DNA from: Thermocrinis sp.
GTDB lineage: Bacteria > Aquificota > Aquificia > Aquificales > Aquificaceae
NCBI GenBank assembly: GCA_020833645.1
Contig: JAJHRQ010000002.1
Location: 82,280-146,279, forward strand
Length of the DNA: 64,000 nt
Reading direction: 5' to 3'
Both the position numbers and the translations under genes were made by a program. Below the pieces are notes generated by a model. That model worked only from the letters and a program-made list of their open reading frames with translations. It was not told the origin of the DNA and made no database searches. This document shows, piece by piece, positions 27,220 to 37,012 of this stretch (position 1 is the stretch's first letter; each line of letters opens with the position of its first letter).

Positions 27220-29685
27220 GCATAAAAAAGCTGAGCAAGGAAGATTTAGAGTATGGCTACAGATACGATTTTTCTACGGAGGATGTTTTTCCAGAGGAGG
27301 TCTTTCTAAAACAGGACAGGGTAGAAAGGGTTTTTGATTTAGCTTTGAACACTAAACAGGAAGGCTATAACATATTCGTTTCTGGCCCAGAGAGTATAGG
27401 AAGGACCACTTATGCCCTACGTCGTCTGAAGGAAAAGGCCCAAAAGGAGCCGGTGCCCGAGGATATATGCTACTTCTATAACTTTGACAATCCACTACGT
27501 CCAAAGTATCTTCTACTGCCCGCTGGCGTTGGCAAAGGTTTTGTGGAGGAGGTGGATAGAGCTATAGAGTCTTTAAAAACTGAACTGCCGAAGGCTTTTG
27601 AAGGCAAAGAGTATGAGGAGGAGGTTGCCAAGATAACCAAGGAGGCGGAAAAGAGAAAGGAGGAAATACTGGAGAACTTGGCTAAAGATGCGGAGGCGAA
27701 GAACTTAGGGGTTGTGGTTACCCCTATGGGTATAAAGCTGTTGCCCTTGGTGGGAAGGAGGATCGTGGAGGAGCATGAGCTTTTTGCCAATCCAAGGCTT
27801 CAGGAGACTTACCAGAGGGATCTTTCTGAGTTTGAAGAACGCTTCAGGGATTATATAAGGGCCCTAAGGGAGGAGGACCATAAGCTGGCGGAAAAGTTAA
27901 ACGAGCTGAAGGAGAAGGTGGCTACCTTTGTGGTGGAAGTTTTCAAGGTACGATGAGCGATACTGCCACGAGCCACAGGCGGTTGAGTTTTTAAACAGGT
28001 TGAAAAAAGAGATAGTAAAGAATGTAGACCTGTTTCTTATGTGGAAGAGCGCTGAAGGGAATACCCAGATGCTCGCCAAAAGGTTCAAGCTTAACTTGAT
28101 CGTGGATAATTCCTCCCTAAATGGTGCGCCGGTGATATACGAGGAAGTTCCTTCCTTTCAGAGCCTCTTTGGAACCATATCTTACACCATGGAGATGGGG
28201 GTGCTCTATGCGGACCATACCAGCATAAAAGCAGGAAGTCTCCATAGGGCAAGGGGTGGATACCTTGTGATAAGGGCTTCTGACCTTTTGAAAAATTACA
28301 TGCTTTGGGATGCCTTCAAAAAGGCGATAATGCACTCCAAAGTGCGTATCCCTGGCTATACGGTGGAGAATTTTCTGCTACCCTATGTGGGCGTAAGCCC
28401 TGAACCTGTGCCACTTAACGTAAAGGTTGTTTTGATAGGGGACTATCTGACGTACCAGCTTCTTTCCTTTTATGACCCTGAGTTTAACAGACTTTTTAAG
28501 GTCAAGGCGGAGTTTGACCCTGTTGTAGACTTGGATGAAGAAGTCTACGAAAAATTTCCCAAGCTTGTGAAGAAGATCCTTCAGGAGGAGGGAATTAAAG
28601 ACCTGGATGGTTCTGCCCTGTCTGAGCTCTTTAAGTACGCGGTCATGCTCTCGGGTAGTAAAAAGAAGATAAGCGTGGTTATGGGGGATATCGTGGATGT
28701 TATCAGGGAGGCAAACGTCTTTTCTGAAGGGGAAAGGATAATAAGGGGAGAGCATATTAAAAGGGCAATAGAATAGAAGCTCTACCGTTCTAACCTTTTG
28801 GAGGAAAAGATAAGGAAAGCCATCGTGGAAGGAAAGATTCTGTGTACTGTGGATGGTAAAAGGGTAGGACAGGTAAATGGTCTCAGCGTCTACGAGCTTG
28901 GAGATATAAGCTTTGGTAAGCCTACGAGGATCACTGCATCTGTTTATCTTGGAGACAAAGGTGTAGTAAGCATAGAAAGGGAGGTTGCCCTAAGCGGTCC
29001 TATCCATTCAAAGGCGGTTCTAACCCTGAGTGGATACTTGAACGGCAAATACGGAAAGGATATGCCCTTGCATCCTTCTTGCACTATTACCTTTGAGCAA
29101 TCTTACGAAGAGGTGGAAGGGGATAGTGCCTCGGTAGCTGAGCTTTTGGCGATCCTTTCTGCCCTCTCTGTGGTGGAGATAAGGCAAGATATTGCGGTTA
29201 CAGGCTCCGTGGATCAGTTTGGAAATGTGCAGCCAGTGGGAGGCATAAAAGAAAAGGTGGAAGGATTTTACAGGGTCTGTAAGGCAATGGGCTTTACTGG
29301 GACGCAGGGGGTTCTTTTGCCCTCGCGAAATTTTGAAAACCTTGTTCTTTCGGACGAGGTTATTGAAAGCGTACAAAAAGGAGAGTTCCACCTTTATCTG
29401 ATGGATACCATAGATGATGCCATTGAACTTATGACGGGTTTAAAGGCCGAAAAGTTTCACAGGTTGGTAAAGAAAAGGCTTGTTGAGTTCTTCAAAAGGG
29501 CAAACGCCAAGGGAAAAGGGTTAAAATCTCAAAGCCATGGGAAAACTTGCATACATCTTTCCCGGACAGGGTTCTCAGTATGTGGGCATGGGCTACGATT
29601 TTTACAAGGAGTTTCCCACAGCTACAGATGTCTTTCACTCTGCGGAGAAGGCGCTACGCTACGACCTTCCTACCCTTATCTTTAA
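27216..29685 (+). pseudogene. LonB-type AAA protease (AAA_32 plus Lon proteolytic domain), disrupted
   Basis: The gene is read in pieces. 27216-27956 carries the N-terminal ATPase with the degenerate P-loop GPESIGRTT, where arginine replaces lysine, as I recall for this family. Near 27935-27953 one extra base moves the frame to 27928-28773, which continues YDERYCHEPQAVEFLNRLKKEIV, ARGGYLVIRASDLL, VLIGDYLTYQLL and the lid. A TAG at 28774-28776 then interrupts (AIE, stop, KLYRSNLLEEKI) where relatives have glutamate. The same frame resumes through the Lon domain with catalytic GDSAS and the GGIKEKVEG lysine. The frame runs 149 bp into fabD, so a third change near 29510-29525 is possible. Confidence 0.85.
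29522..29527 (+). promoter_or_regulatory. -10 element for fabD
   Basis: TAAAAT ends 9 nt before the fabD ATG at 29537. No ribosome site is seen. Confidence 0.4.
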
Positions 29686-30469
29686 GGGACCGGAGGAAGA
29701 GCTAAACAAAACCATAAACACACAGCCCGCTATTCTTACCACCTCCATTGCCATATACAGGGTTATGAGGGAGCTCGGCTTTCCTGAGCCCGATGTGGTG
29801 GCGGGGCACTCCTTGGGTGAGTATTCCGCTTTGGTGGTGGCGGGGGGCGTAGAGCTCTTTGAGGCGGTCCGTTTGGCACACATAAGGGGCAAGCTCATGC
29901 AGGAAGGGGTGCCCGAGGGAAAGGGTGCAATGGCGGCAATTCTAAAGCTACCACCGGAGAAGGTAGAAAGTGCCTGCGAGCAGGCCCGTCAGTTCGGTGT
30001 AGTAGAACCTGCCAACTACAATTCTCCCGAGCAAACAGTTATCTCCGGTGAAAAAACCGCAGTTGAAAAGGCTATGGAGATATGCAAAGAGATGGGAGGA
30101 AAGGCTGTTCTCTTGAAGGTCTCTGTACCCTCCCACTGCTCCCTGATGAAGGGCCCCGCGGATGCCTTTAGACTAAAGCTTGCCCAAACGCCCATAAAGA
30201 ATCTTTCAATTCCACTGGTGCAAAACTACACCGCAAGGGAACACACAATGGCACATGAAGTTAGGGAGAACCTGTACCGTCAGCTCTTTTCTCCCGTCAA
30301 ATGGTTTCAAAGCGTCCAATACATGGTGGAAGTCTTGGGAGTGGATACCTTCGTGGAGATAGGTCCCAAAAACGTGCTTTCAAAGTTGGTCCAGCAGACC
30401 GTAAGCGGAGTGAGGGTTTTTAACGTGGAAAAGGTGGAGGATTTGGAGAAGGTGAAAAAAGCCCTATAA
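29537..30469 (+). CDS. fabD: Malonyl-CoA:ACP transacylase
   Basis: FabD loads malonate on acyl carrier protein for fatty-acid synthesis. The 310-aa protein has IFPGQGSQYVGMG, the nucleophile elbow GHSLGEYSA, the arginine region RLAHIRGKLMQ, VSVPSHCSLM with the catalytic histidine and FVEIGPKNVLSKL. It ends just before a strong terminator hairpin. Its first 149 bp overlap the run-on frame of the disrupted Lon gene. Confidence 0.95.
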   Translation: MGKLAYIFPGQGSQYVGMGYDFYKEFPTATDVFHSAEKALRYDLPTLIFKGPEEELNKTINTQPAILTTSIAIYRVMRELGFPEPDVVAGHSLGEYSALVVAGGVELFEAVRLAHIRGKLMQEGVPEGKGAMAAILKLPPEKVESACEQARQFGVVEPANYNSPEQTVISGEKTAVEKAMEICKEMGGKAVLLKVSVPSHCSLMKGPADAFRLKLAQTPIKNLSIPLVQNYTAREHTMAHEVRENLYRQLFSPVKWFQSVQYMVEVLGVDTFVEIGPKNVLSKLVQQTVSGVRVFNVEKVEDLEKVKKAL

Positions 30470-30477
30470 AAAATTAA

Positions 30478-30495
30478 GCCGGGCAAAAGCCCGGC
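30478..30495. terminator. Bidirectional terminator between convergent operons
   Basis: GCCGGGC, AAAA, GCCCGGC forms a perfect 7-bp hairpin. On the minus strand it is followed by TTAATTTTTT, a good intrinsic terminator for the oxidase-like operon. On the plus strand only a weak T tract follows. Confidence 0.8.
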
Positions 30496-30500
30496 AAGCT

Positions 30501-31796
30501 TTAACCGTAGTTTCTCACTACAACTATGAGTCCTACACCTATGAATACAATAGCCCACAGAATGACTACAAAAACAGAGAGGTCTCCAAGATGGTGCTCT
30601 GTTTCGGAAGCTTCATAAACTTTACCTTTGGGTGTTTTCCCTGCTTGGTAAGCCATCCACCATGCATAGGCATACAAAACGAGCCCTGTTAGGAGGGTTC
30701 CCAAAAAGAGCAGTGGGCTCAAAAATTCCAAGTTCAGTTTGTAGCTGTATATGGAATACCCAAACCTCGCGGTTGAGGCAACTCTAAGGTACTCCCTGAA
30801 TACTGCTATTAGCAATAGGGCTACAGACCCAGCTAAGAGAGAAGGTATTGCCATCTTGGCTGGGTTCTTTTGGGAAGAGAATACCACGCCTGCACAAAGA
30901 ACAAGTCCCAAAACTGAAAGCCATGTAAAGATGCTTCCTTTTGCACCCCAGTCTGCAGGTATGGTGAATATGTAAAGGATGTGAGATACAAGCCAGCCTA
31001 TACCTGCGTACATAGCAGACCGTGCTCCCAGCTTTCCAGCCCAGTCAAGGTAATCTTTATCCATGTCCTCCCTGCTTCTGAAGTACCAGTTGTACAGCAT
31101 GAGAAATACACCCGTTACAGCGATTGAAGGGAATACTAGGAACGATAAATATCTGAACACATTAAAGGCGTATATGTTCCATCCGCTTATGTTCATAGTC
31201 CTCCCACCATCCGTGTACCACTCTACCCATTTTTCTGGATAAAGGGCTTGGTAGTTCACCACGTGGATGATAAACCCTACAAGGAGCAAGAACAGAACGC
31301 CGAGAACCGACATAAGCATGGACATTGAAGGTTTATCCTTTGTAAAGTAAGCTCCCCATATAAAGTAATAGCCTATAAGGAGGAAGACAATAAAGAGTAC
31401 ATACCACCAGGCGGAAAGGTTGGCGGATGTGTACCAAAGGGGGTCATAGATTACCTGATAAAAGAGCAGTGGAGCGACCCCAAGGACTATAGCCAAAGAG
31501 ACGGAAACCTTTGAGAGTTCAAGGGTTGCCTTAGCAAGCCTTTGCCACCTCTCTTCCTTTTTTGTAAAGCCGTAGATAGTAAAGAAGAGACCGCCAATAG
31601 AGGTGTAGACAAAGATCATATGAAGCATCCATGTGAGCACCTGAAGCACCTGCATGACAACAGGGTAGAATGGGGCCCCCGCAGGGTCAGCCATAGCCTT
31701 TAGCATAGCCCCCACATCACCGGCAAACGCCCATTTTCCGCCTATTAACATAAAGGAAAGGATGAACAGTAAAAACCACCTTATCATGTCTTTCAT
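30501..31796 (-). CDS. CydA-like polytopic membrane protein (431 aa)
   Basis: The protein has an N-terminal signal/anchor (IRWFLLFILSFMLIGGKWAFA) and about nine to ten membrane helices. The early helix VLQVLTWMLHMIFVYTSIGGLFFTIYG with its histidine resembles the first quinol-oxidase helix of cytochrome bd subunit I, as does the first helix of its neighbour. Other candidate haem ligands are H in GFIIHVVNY and GWLVSHILYI. It overlaps the cytochrome c-containing gene by 4 bp, so the two proteins probably form one complex. It does not look like a normal CydB. Function is inferred: membrane electron transfer from quinol. Confidence 0.65.
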   Translation of the reverse strand: MKDMIRWFLLFILSFMLIGGKWAFAGDVGAMLKAMADPAGAPFYPVVMQVLQVLTWMLHMIFVYTSIGGLFFTIYGFTKKEERWQRLAKATLELSKVSVSLAIVLGVAPLLFYQVIYDPLWYTSANLSAWWYVLFIVFLLIGYYFIWGAYFTKDKPSMSMLMSVLGVLFLLLVGFIIHVVNYQALYPEKWVEWYTDGGRTMNISGWNIYAFNVFRYLSFLVFPSIAVTGVFLMLYNWYFRSREDMDKDYLDWAGKLGARSAMYAGIGWLVSHILYIFTIPADWGAKGSIFTWLSVLGLVLCAGVVFSSQKNPAKMAIPSLLAGSVALLLIAVFREYLRVASTARFGYSIYSYKLNLEFLSPLLFLGTLLTGLVLYAYAWWMAYQAGKTPKGKVYEASETEHHLGDLSVFVVILWAIVFIGVGLIVVVRNYG

Positions 31797-33214
31797 GGCT
31801 GAACCTCCTTTTTGGCTTCTGCAGATGTATTGGGAACTTCAATCTTTGCAGAAACAGAACCACCCTTAGAGATCATATGGGCTATGTAAGCAGAGAGAGC
31901 TTTTATCTCTTCATCCGTGCCTACAAGTTTTGGCATGTAAGGTGGGTGATTGTCTCTAAGGTAGCTTGTCAAAAAGCCATAAACAGCGTTAGGGTCTGTC
32001 ATTCCTGCAAATTTCTGTCCAAAAGGTCTTAACCCCGTAGAACCCGTTACATTATGACAACCAGAACATTGGAGGATTGCGATTGCCTTTCCAGCCATTA
32101 TCTCGTTCTGAGAATTTATTTTCTTAAGACCTTCTGGAACAAAAGGATTTACTGTCAATAGCCCTTTTTGGTCTATAACGGGAACTTCAGACTTTATACC
32201 CTTGGCAGGCACATCCCTGGAGATTATCTGGTTAACCCACACAAACTCACCGGCTACGTAAGGTTTTCTTATGGTCTCTCTGATCTTCTCCTCAGGATAA
32301 ACACCCATGAAGAATATGAGGGCATATATAGGATAGGCCATCCAGAACCTTACAGCCTGCGGTCTAACCGCTGCCAGGACAAAGTGAGCAAGCACAACAA
32401 GAATAATTAGCATTATAGGTAGCTTCAAATAGAGGGGTATAACTTTTTCGAGTATTACATGGCTTCTTTCGGGAAGGGTGGACACATACCACGCAAAGAA
32501 CATAAGTCCAAAGACTATACCACCAATGCCCCAGTAAGAGAGAGTTTTGACTATATCCTTGTAGACTTTCTCCGGAAGGTCCTTCTTCATAAGCGCTGCT
32601 ATGGCAAGGCCTACAGTACCGGCTATAGCAAACATATAAGACGTTCTTTCCAATAGGTGAGGGAAATAGTTCTTGTTGTAAAAGGCGTCAAGTATGCTAC
32701 CCGTGGTGAACCATTTTTCGTGCCCTGGGGAGAGCATAAAGGACAGGATTCCCACTATTATGTACATGGTTGCCCAGGAACTTATAGCAAAAGTCCATGC
32801 AAGTCTAAGCCAGCTTTTCTGATCAATCTTTCCCAAGGTATAAAAGAGGATATACACAAGGGTTACCTCTGCGATGAACCAGACCCACTCTGCAGCCCAC
32901 ACCCACACAAAGTTGTGAATGAGTGCAGAAATACCCCGTGGGTTAACAACGGTTGCAGAAAACCATATGCCTGGACCAGTTATAGAACCTGACACGTAAG
33001 AAAAGACAAGCAGTCCTAAAAGGTACTTTTTGATGTAGTCGTAGATCTGCGGCTGGTTTTCCCTGTAGGCTTTTGTAGCCAAGTATGCCAGAAGAATGGA
33101 GGCACCCACGGAGGTGTGGGATGCCATTACGTGAATGGCAGCTATTATAGCTATGACAAAGCCACTACCCACTACGGGCACATACCACATAGGGTAAAAG
33201 CCCAACACATCCAT
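31793..33214 (-). CDS. CydA-like membrane protein with C-terminal cytochrome c domain (473 aa)
   Basis: Nine or so helices are followed by a soluble domain with one c-type haem site, CSGCHN, and a later methionine in PPYMPKLVG as the likely sixth ligand. Candidate b-haem histidines and aromatic signatures are AAIHVMASHTS and LIHNFVWVWAAEWVWFIAEV. A motif RKPYVAGEFVWVNQII sits where CydA has its GRQPW signature. It resembles a divergent cytochrome bd subunit I fused to cytochrome c. ATG 33214 is chosen over the in-frame GTG at 33223 because GGAGG (33228-33224) is spaced correctly only for the ATG. It is first in a two-gene operon. Confidence 0.72.
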   Translation of the reverse strand: MDVLGFYPMWYVPVVGSGFVIAIIAAIHVMASHTSVGASILLAYLATKAYRENQPQIYDYIKKYLLGLLVFSYVSGSITGPGIWFSATVVNPRGISALIHNFVWVWAAEWVWFIAEVTLVYILFYTLGKIDQKSWLRLAWTFAISSWATMYIIVGILSFMLSPGHEKWFTTGSILDAFYNKNYFPHLLERTSYMFAIAGTVGLAIAALMKKDLPEKVYKDIVKTLSYWGIGGIVFGLMFFAWYVSTLPERSHVILEKVIPLYLKLPIMLIILVVLAHFVLAAVRPQAVRFWMAYPIYALIFFMGVYPEEKIRETIRKPYVAGEFVWVNQIISRDVPAKGIKSEVPVIDQKGLLTVNPFVPEGLKKINSQNEIMAGKAIAILQCSGCHNVTGSTGLRPFGQKFAGMTDPNAVYGFLTSYLRDNHPPYMPKLVGTDEEIKALSAYIAHMISKGGSVSAKIEVPNTSAEAKKEVQP

Positions 33215-33228
33215 GCTACGCACCTCCT

Positions 33229-33276
33229 GTTAAATTATCGTGAATATAACAGTAAATTTAACATGATTTTTATCAT
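33229..33276 (-). promoter_or_regulatory. Promoter region of the CydA-like operon with FNR-like palindrome
   Basis: ATGAT, TTTT, ATCAT (33263-33276) resembles the FNR/CRP-class half-site pattern TTGAT-N4-ATCAA. On the minus strand GATAAT (33239-33234) can serve as -10. It would put the palindrome centre about 41-42 bp before the start site, the class II activator position. An 8-bp inverted repeat GTTAAATT/AATTTAAC (33229-33236, 33255-33262) overlaps the promoter and could bind a repressor. Confidence 0.4.
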
Positions 33277-33338
33277 TGTCAAGTTGTAAAAAACGCGAGG
33301 ACCCTTAACCTTCTCGGCGGGTAGAAGGCTGGCTGTGG

Positions 33339-33344
33339 TAAAAT
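33339..33344 (+). promoter_or_regulatory. -10 element for gatA
   Basis: TAAAAT ends 8 nt before the gatA ATG at 33353, with no ribosome site between. Confidence 0.4.
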
Positions 33345-33352
33345 ACATGTAA

Positions 33353-34792
33353 ATGCTTTGGCAAAAATCTGTTTTTGAACTGCTTGAACTTTTGAAAAGA
33401 AAAGAGTTAAAACCCTCCGAGGTAGTTCAAGCCTTTTATGAGAGGTTCTCTCAGACAGAAGAAAAAGTCAGGGCGTACATCACACCCACCTACGAGCAAG
33501 CCCTACAGCAAGCCAAAGAGTTAGAAGGGAAAAACCCAGAAGACTATCCCCTTTACGGCATCCCCATAGCTATAAAGGACAACATAAACGTGGAGGGCTA
33601 TCCTACCACCTGTGCGTCAAAGATTTTGGAGAACTACATCTCTCCCTACGATGCCACTGTGATAGAAAGGCTAAAAAAAGCGGGTGCCCTTATTGTGGGA
33701 AAGACCAACATGGACGAGTTTGCCATGGGCTCCTCCACTGAATACTCTGCCTTCTTTCCCACCAAAAACCCTTGGGATTTGGAAAGGGTTCCCGGAGGTT
33801 CCTCCGGTGGCTCTGCAGTAGCTGTGGCAGTTCAGTCTGCCCCACTGTCCCTTGGCTCAGACACGGGAGGTTCCATCAGACAGCCCGCCAGCTTTTGCGG
33901 TGTGATCGGACTAAAGCCCACCTACGGAAGGGTCTCTCGGTATGGACTTGTAGCCTTTGCCTCCTCCTTGGACCAGATAGGTCCCTTCGGAAGGAGAACA
34001 AAGGATGTAGCCCTTCTGATGGAAATCATTAGCGGGTATGACCCAAAGGACTCCACCAGTGCCAAGGTGGAGGTACCCAAGTTCAGCGAGGAATTAGAAA
34101 GGGAGGTTAAAGGTCTAAAGATCGGCATTCCTAAAGAGTTCTTTGAGTTTGAGATGGAGGAAGGCGTTAAAGAGTGTTTTGATAACTTTGTAAGATTCTT
34201 TGAAGGACTTGGCTTTGAAGTAGAGGAGATCTCTTTGCCTCACAGCAAGTATGCCATACCTACCTACTACATAATAGCGCCTTGCGAAGCAAGTTCCAAC
34301 TTGGCTCGTTACGATGGGGTGCGATATGGTTATAGGGCAAGGGCAAAGGATATAAACGAGATGTATGCAAAAACCCGGGACGAGGGCTTTGGACCAGAGG
34401 TCAAAAGGAGAATTCTTTTGGGCACCTTTGCCCTCTCCACCGGATACTATGAAGCCTACTACCTGAAAGCCATGAAGGTTAGGGCACTTATAAAGAGGGA
34501 TTTTGAGGAGGCTTTCAAGAAAGTGGATGTGATCGCATGCCCCACTTCTCCAAGCACCGCCTTTAAGTTTGGAGAGAGAACTCAGGACCCCATAAAGATG
34601 TATTTGGCAGACATCTTTACAGTAAGCGTCAATCTGGCGGGACTGCCAGCCATCTCAGTGCCAATAGGAAAGGTAAATAACCTGCCGGTAGGCGGACAGC
34701 TCATAGGCAGACCCTTTGACGAATCCACCCTCTTAAGGCTTTCTTACCTCTGGGAGCAACACTATAAACACTACCAAGAAATCCCTCTATGA
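33353..34792 (+). CDS. gatA: Aspartyl/glutamyl-tRNA amidotransferase subunit A
   Basis: GatA is the amidase that supplies ammonia to convert Glu-tRNA-Gln (or Asp-tRNA-Asn) to the amide form. The 479-aa protein has the Ser-cisSer-Lys triad regions: [10 protein letters not shown] (lysine), [13 protein letters not shown] (cis-serine) and [16 protein letters not shown] (nucleophile serine). It has full family length. gatB and gatC are not adjacent. It overlaps tsaB by 4 bp. Confidence 0.95.
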   Translation: MLWQKSVFELLELLKRKELKPSEVVQAFYERFSQTEEKVRAYITPTYEQALQQAKELEGKNPEDYPLYGIPIAIKDNINVEGYPTTCASKILENYISPYDATVIERLKKAGALIVGKTNMDEFAMGSSTEYSAFFPTKNPWDLERVPGGSSGGSAVAVAVQSAPLSLGSDTGGSIRQPASFCGVIGLKPTYGRVSRYGLVAFASSLDQIGPFGRRTKDVALLMEIISGYDPKDSTSAKVEVPKFSEELEREVKGLKIGIPKEFFEFEMEEGVKECFDNFVRFFEGLGFEVEEISLPHSKYAIPTYYIIAPCEASSNLARYDGVRYGYRARAKDINEMYAKTRDEGFGPEVKRRILLGTFALSTGYYEAYYLKAMKVRALIKRDFEEAFKKVDVIACPTSPSTAFKFGERTQDPIKMYLADIFTVSVNLAGLPAISVPIGKVNNLPVGGQLIGRPFDESTLLRLSYLWEQHYKHYQEIPL

Positions 34793-35358
34793 GGCTTCTC
34801 TCCATAGACACTTCCTTTTCCTTTTTCAATCTATCTGTGATAGAAGATGACAACCTATCAATGCTATACTACGAGGATAGCAAAAAGAAGAGCTTGGAAC
34901 TTTTGCCCACCCTCTTAAACAAACTCGGCATAAAACCCGAGGACTTTGACGCCTTTGCCCTCTCGGTGGGTGTTGGCTATACTACCCCCTTAAGGATAGG
35001 CATAACCTTTTTAAAGACCGTAGCCTTTTTGACCCAAAAGCCTTTATACACCTACGAGAATTTAGAGCTGATGCTCAGGTATGTGCCTGTGCAACCACCA
35101 AAGACTGCCCTTTTGAGGGTGAGCAGTCATATCATCTACAGGGTTCAAAATCAGGAGGGCATAGGTCCCATAAGGCGTTGGAAAGGGGAACCTTTGGAGG
35201 GCACCACCATTGCCCTCAGAAGCCACTCTATAGACTTTGCGGACCTACAGCTTGATTTTTTCCCTTTTTCCGCCTACGGTGGGCTACTTTCCTACGAAAG
35301 GTTAAAGGCTGGAGAGCCCGGGGTGGACCTTTTTAGCTTGGAGCCGTGTTATATTTAA
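34789..35358 (+). CDS. tsaB: tRNA t6A synthesis protein TsaB (short form)
   Basis: TsaB partners with TsaD to make the N6-threonylcarbamoyl group on A37 of ANN-decoding tRNAs. The 189-aa protein has the ASKHA opening [18 protein letters not shown] and the diagnostic [19 protein letters not shown], equivalent to GPGSFTGLRIG. It is shorter than E. coli TsaB (about 230 aa). It overlaps gatA and is followed 4 nt later by the HerA-like gene. Confidence 0.82.
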   Translation: MRLLSIDTSFSFFNLSVIEDDNLSMLYYEDSKKKSLELLPTLLNKLGIKPEDFDAFALSVGVGYTTPLRIGITFLKTVAFLTQKPLYTYENLELMLRYVPVQPPKTALLRVSSHIIYRVQNQEGIGPIRRWKGEPLEGTTIALRSHSIDFADLQLDFFPFSAYGGLLSYERLKAGEPGVDLFSLEPCYI

Positions 35359-35362
35359 TGGG

Positions 35363-37012
35363 ATGAGGGTAGGGATAGTTCTTGGCACTACACCCATAAC
35401 TCCCTTAGAATTTTGGGTGGGGGTAGAAAAAGATCATTTGGTCCAGCTGGACGATGTGCTCTATGCGGAAACTCAGCTTGCCAACGGGCAAAAGGTCAAA
35501 TTCTACGGAGTGGTGCAGGAGGTTCAAAAGTTTTTAGAGGGTGCCCAGTGGGTTTATGACGCCCACTTAGCTATACAGGGAGTGATACCAGTAAATGTGG
35601 CATACATAGCAAAGGTAGCTATCACGAGGGTTGAGCCGGAGTTCTTTGTGCCACCCTCTCCGGGAGACCCCGTTTATTTTGCGGAGGGTGAGGAGCTTGA
35701 AAAGGCGCTGTACTACGACCAGATGAAGGTAAAAATCCCCGCAGGACTCACCCGCTCTGGACAGGTGGTTTATATCAACTATCACTTTTTGGACGGCACA
35801 GAGGGTGCCCATGTATCTATATCTGGTATGTCTGGCGTAGCCACAAAAACCTCTTATGCCCTCTTTTTACTCTACTCCATATTCAACAAGGTGCAAGACC
35901 AAAGGATAAGGGGGCTTATCTTCAACGTGAAGGGCAAAGACCTTCTTTGGTTGGACAAGAAAAACAAAAACCTTTCCCCCGAGGACGAAAAAGCCCTAAA
36001 AAAGTTGGGTTTGAAGGCGGAGCCCTTCAAAGAAGTAAGGTTCTACGTGCCACCCTATGAAGAAAATCCAATGGTCCCAGATGCAGAGCGTCAGGATGAA
36101 AAAGTTGTTCCCTTCTTTTGGAGTATAAGGGAATTTGCGGAGGAGGGGCTTATTAGGTTCATGTTTGTGGAAGAGGACGAATCAAAGTCTCAGGTGCCCT
36201 ACCTTGTGGAGAGGGTTGCCAACAAGCTGTACTATCTGGCAAAGAACAGCCCGGAGGGTAGGCTTCTTGATGATCACGCACAGGACATAGAATCCCTTGA
36301 GGACCTGGAGAAGAGGTTTAGCGAAGCTGTAGAGCAGGCAGAAGGAAAGGAAAGGAGTCTGTTCAGGGAATGGTTCGGAGACGCATCCTTGCAAACTGCA
36401 AGAGCCTTCTTACGTAGGTTCTCAAGGGCGAGCAGGCACATAAAAAGGTTTATCCAACCAAACATGTCAAGCCCTATAAACTGGGAGGAAAACAGGCTCT
36501 CTGTAATAGACATAAGCGGGCTACATCACATAGCCCAGATGTTTGTAGTGGGTGCAGTGTTAAAAAGGCTCTTTGAAGAAAAGGAAAAGAGGTCAAACCC
36601 ATACCCTAAAGTTTTCGTTCTTCTGGACGAACTTAACAAATACGCACCGAAGGATGGATGGAGCCCCATAAAGGATGTGATTTTAGACATTGCAGAAAGG
36701 GGGAGAAGTTTGGGGGTGATACTGATCGGTGCCCAACAGACCGCCAGCGAAATAGAAAAGAGAATACTGGCAAACTCCGCCATCAAGGTGGTGGGGCGGA
36801 TGGACAGTAGCGAGCTACTCAGCAAAGAGTATGAATTTCTGGTAGGAAACTTTCGCCAGAGGGCCCTTATGCTAAAAAAGGGCACCATGATACTCTATCA
36901 GCCTGACATACCCTCTCCGTTGATGTTGAAATTTCCCAAGCCTCCCTGGGCAACCAGAAGGCAGGAGGTTGAGGAGGAAATTCATGTTCCTGAGGATTTT
37001 AATAACTTTTAG
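35363..37012 (+). CDS. HerA-like ATPase
   Basis: The 549-aa protein begins with a HAS-barrel-like domain (VGIVLGTTPITPLEFWVGV) followed by an FtsK/HerA-type ATPase. The P-loop position reads ISGMSGVATKTSYALF, a variant form with TKTS. Walker B is VFVLLDELNKYAP and an arginine-finger/sensor region is IAERGRSLGVILIGAQQTASEIEKRI. In archaea HerA works with the NurA nuclease; no nurA is next to it. In bacteria it may translocate or process DNA ends. The 3' end overlaps the amidase start by 29 bp. Confidence 0.82.
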   Translation: MRVGIVLGTTPITPLEFWVGVEKDHLVQLDDVLYAETQLANGQKVKFYGVVQEVQKFLEGAQWVYDAHLAIQGVIPVNVAYIAKVAITRVEPEFFVPPSPGDPVYFAEGEELEKALYYDQMKVKIPAGLTRSGQVVYINYHFLDGTEGAHVSISGMSGVATKTSYALFLLYSIFNKVQDQRIRGLIFNVKGKDLLWLDKKNKNLSPEDEKALKKLGLKAEPFKEVRFYVPPYEENPMVPDAERQDEKVVPFFWSIREFAEEGLIRFMFVEEDESKSQVPYLVERVANKLYYLAKNSPEGRLLDDHAQDIESLEDLEKRFSEAVEQAEGKERSLFREWFGDASLQTARAFLRRFSRASRHIKRFIQPNMSSPINWEENRLSVIDISGLHHIAQMFVVGAVLKRLFEEKEKRSNPYPKVFVLLDELNKYAPKDGWSPIKDVILDIAERGRSLGVILIGAQQTASEIEKRILANSAIKVVGRMDSSELLSKEYEFLVGNFRQRALMLKKGTMILYQPDIPSPLMLKFPKPPWATRRQEVEEEIHVPEDFNNF

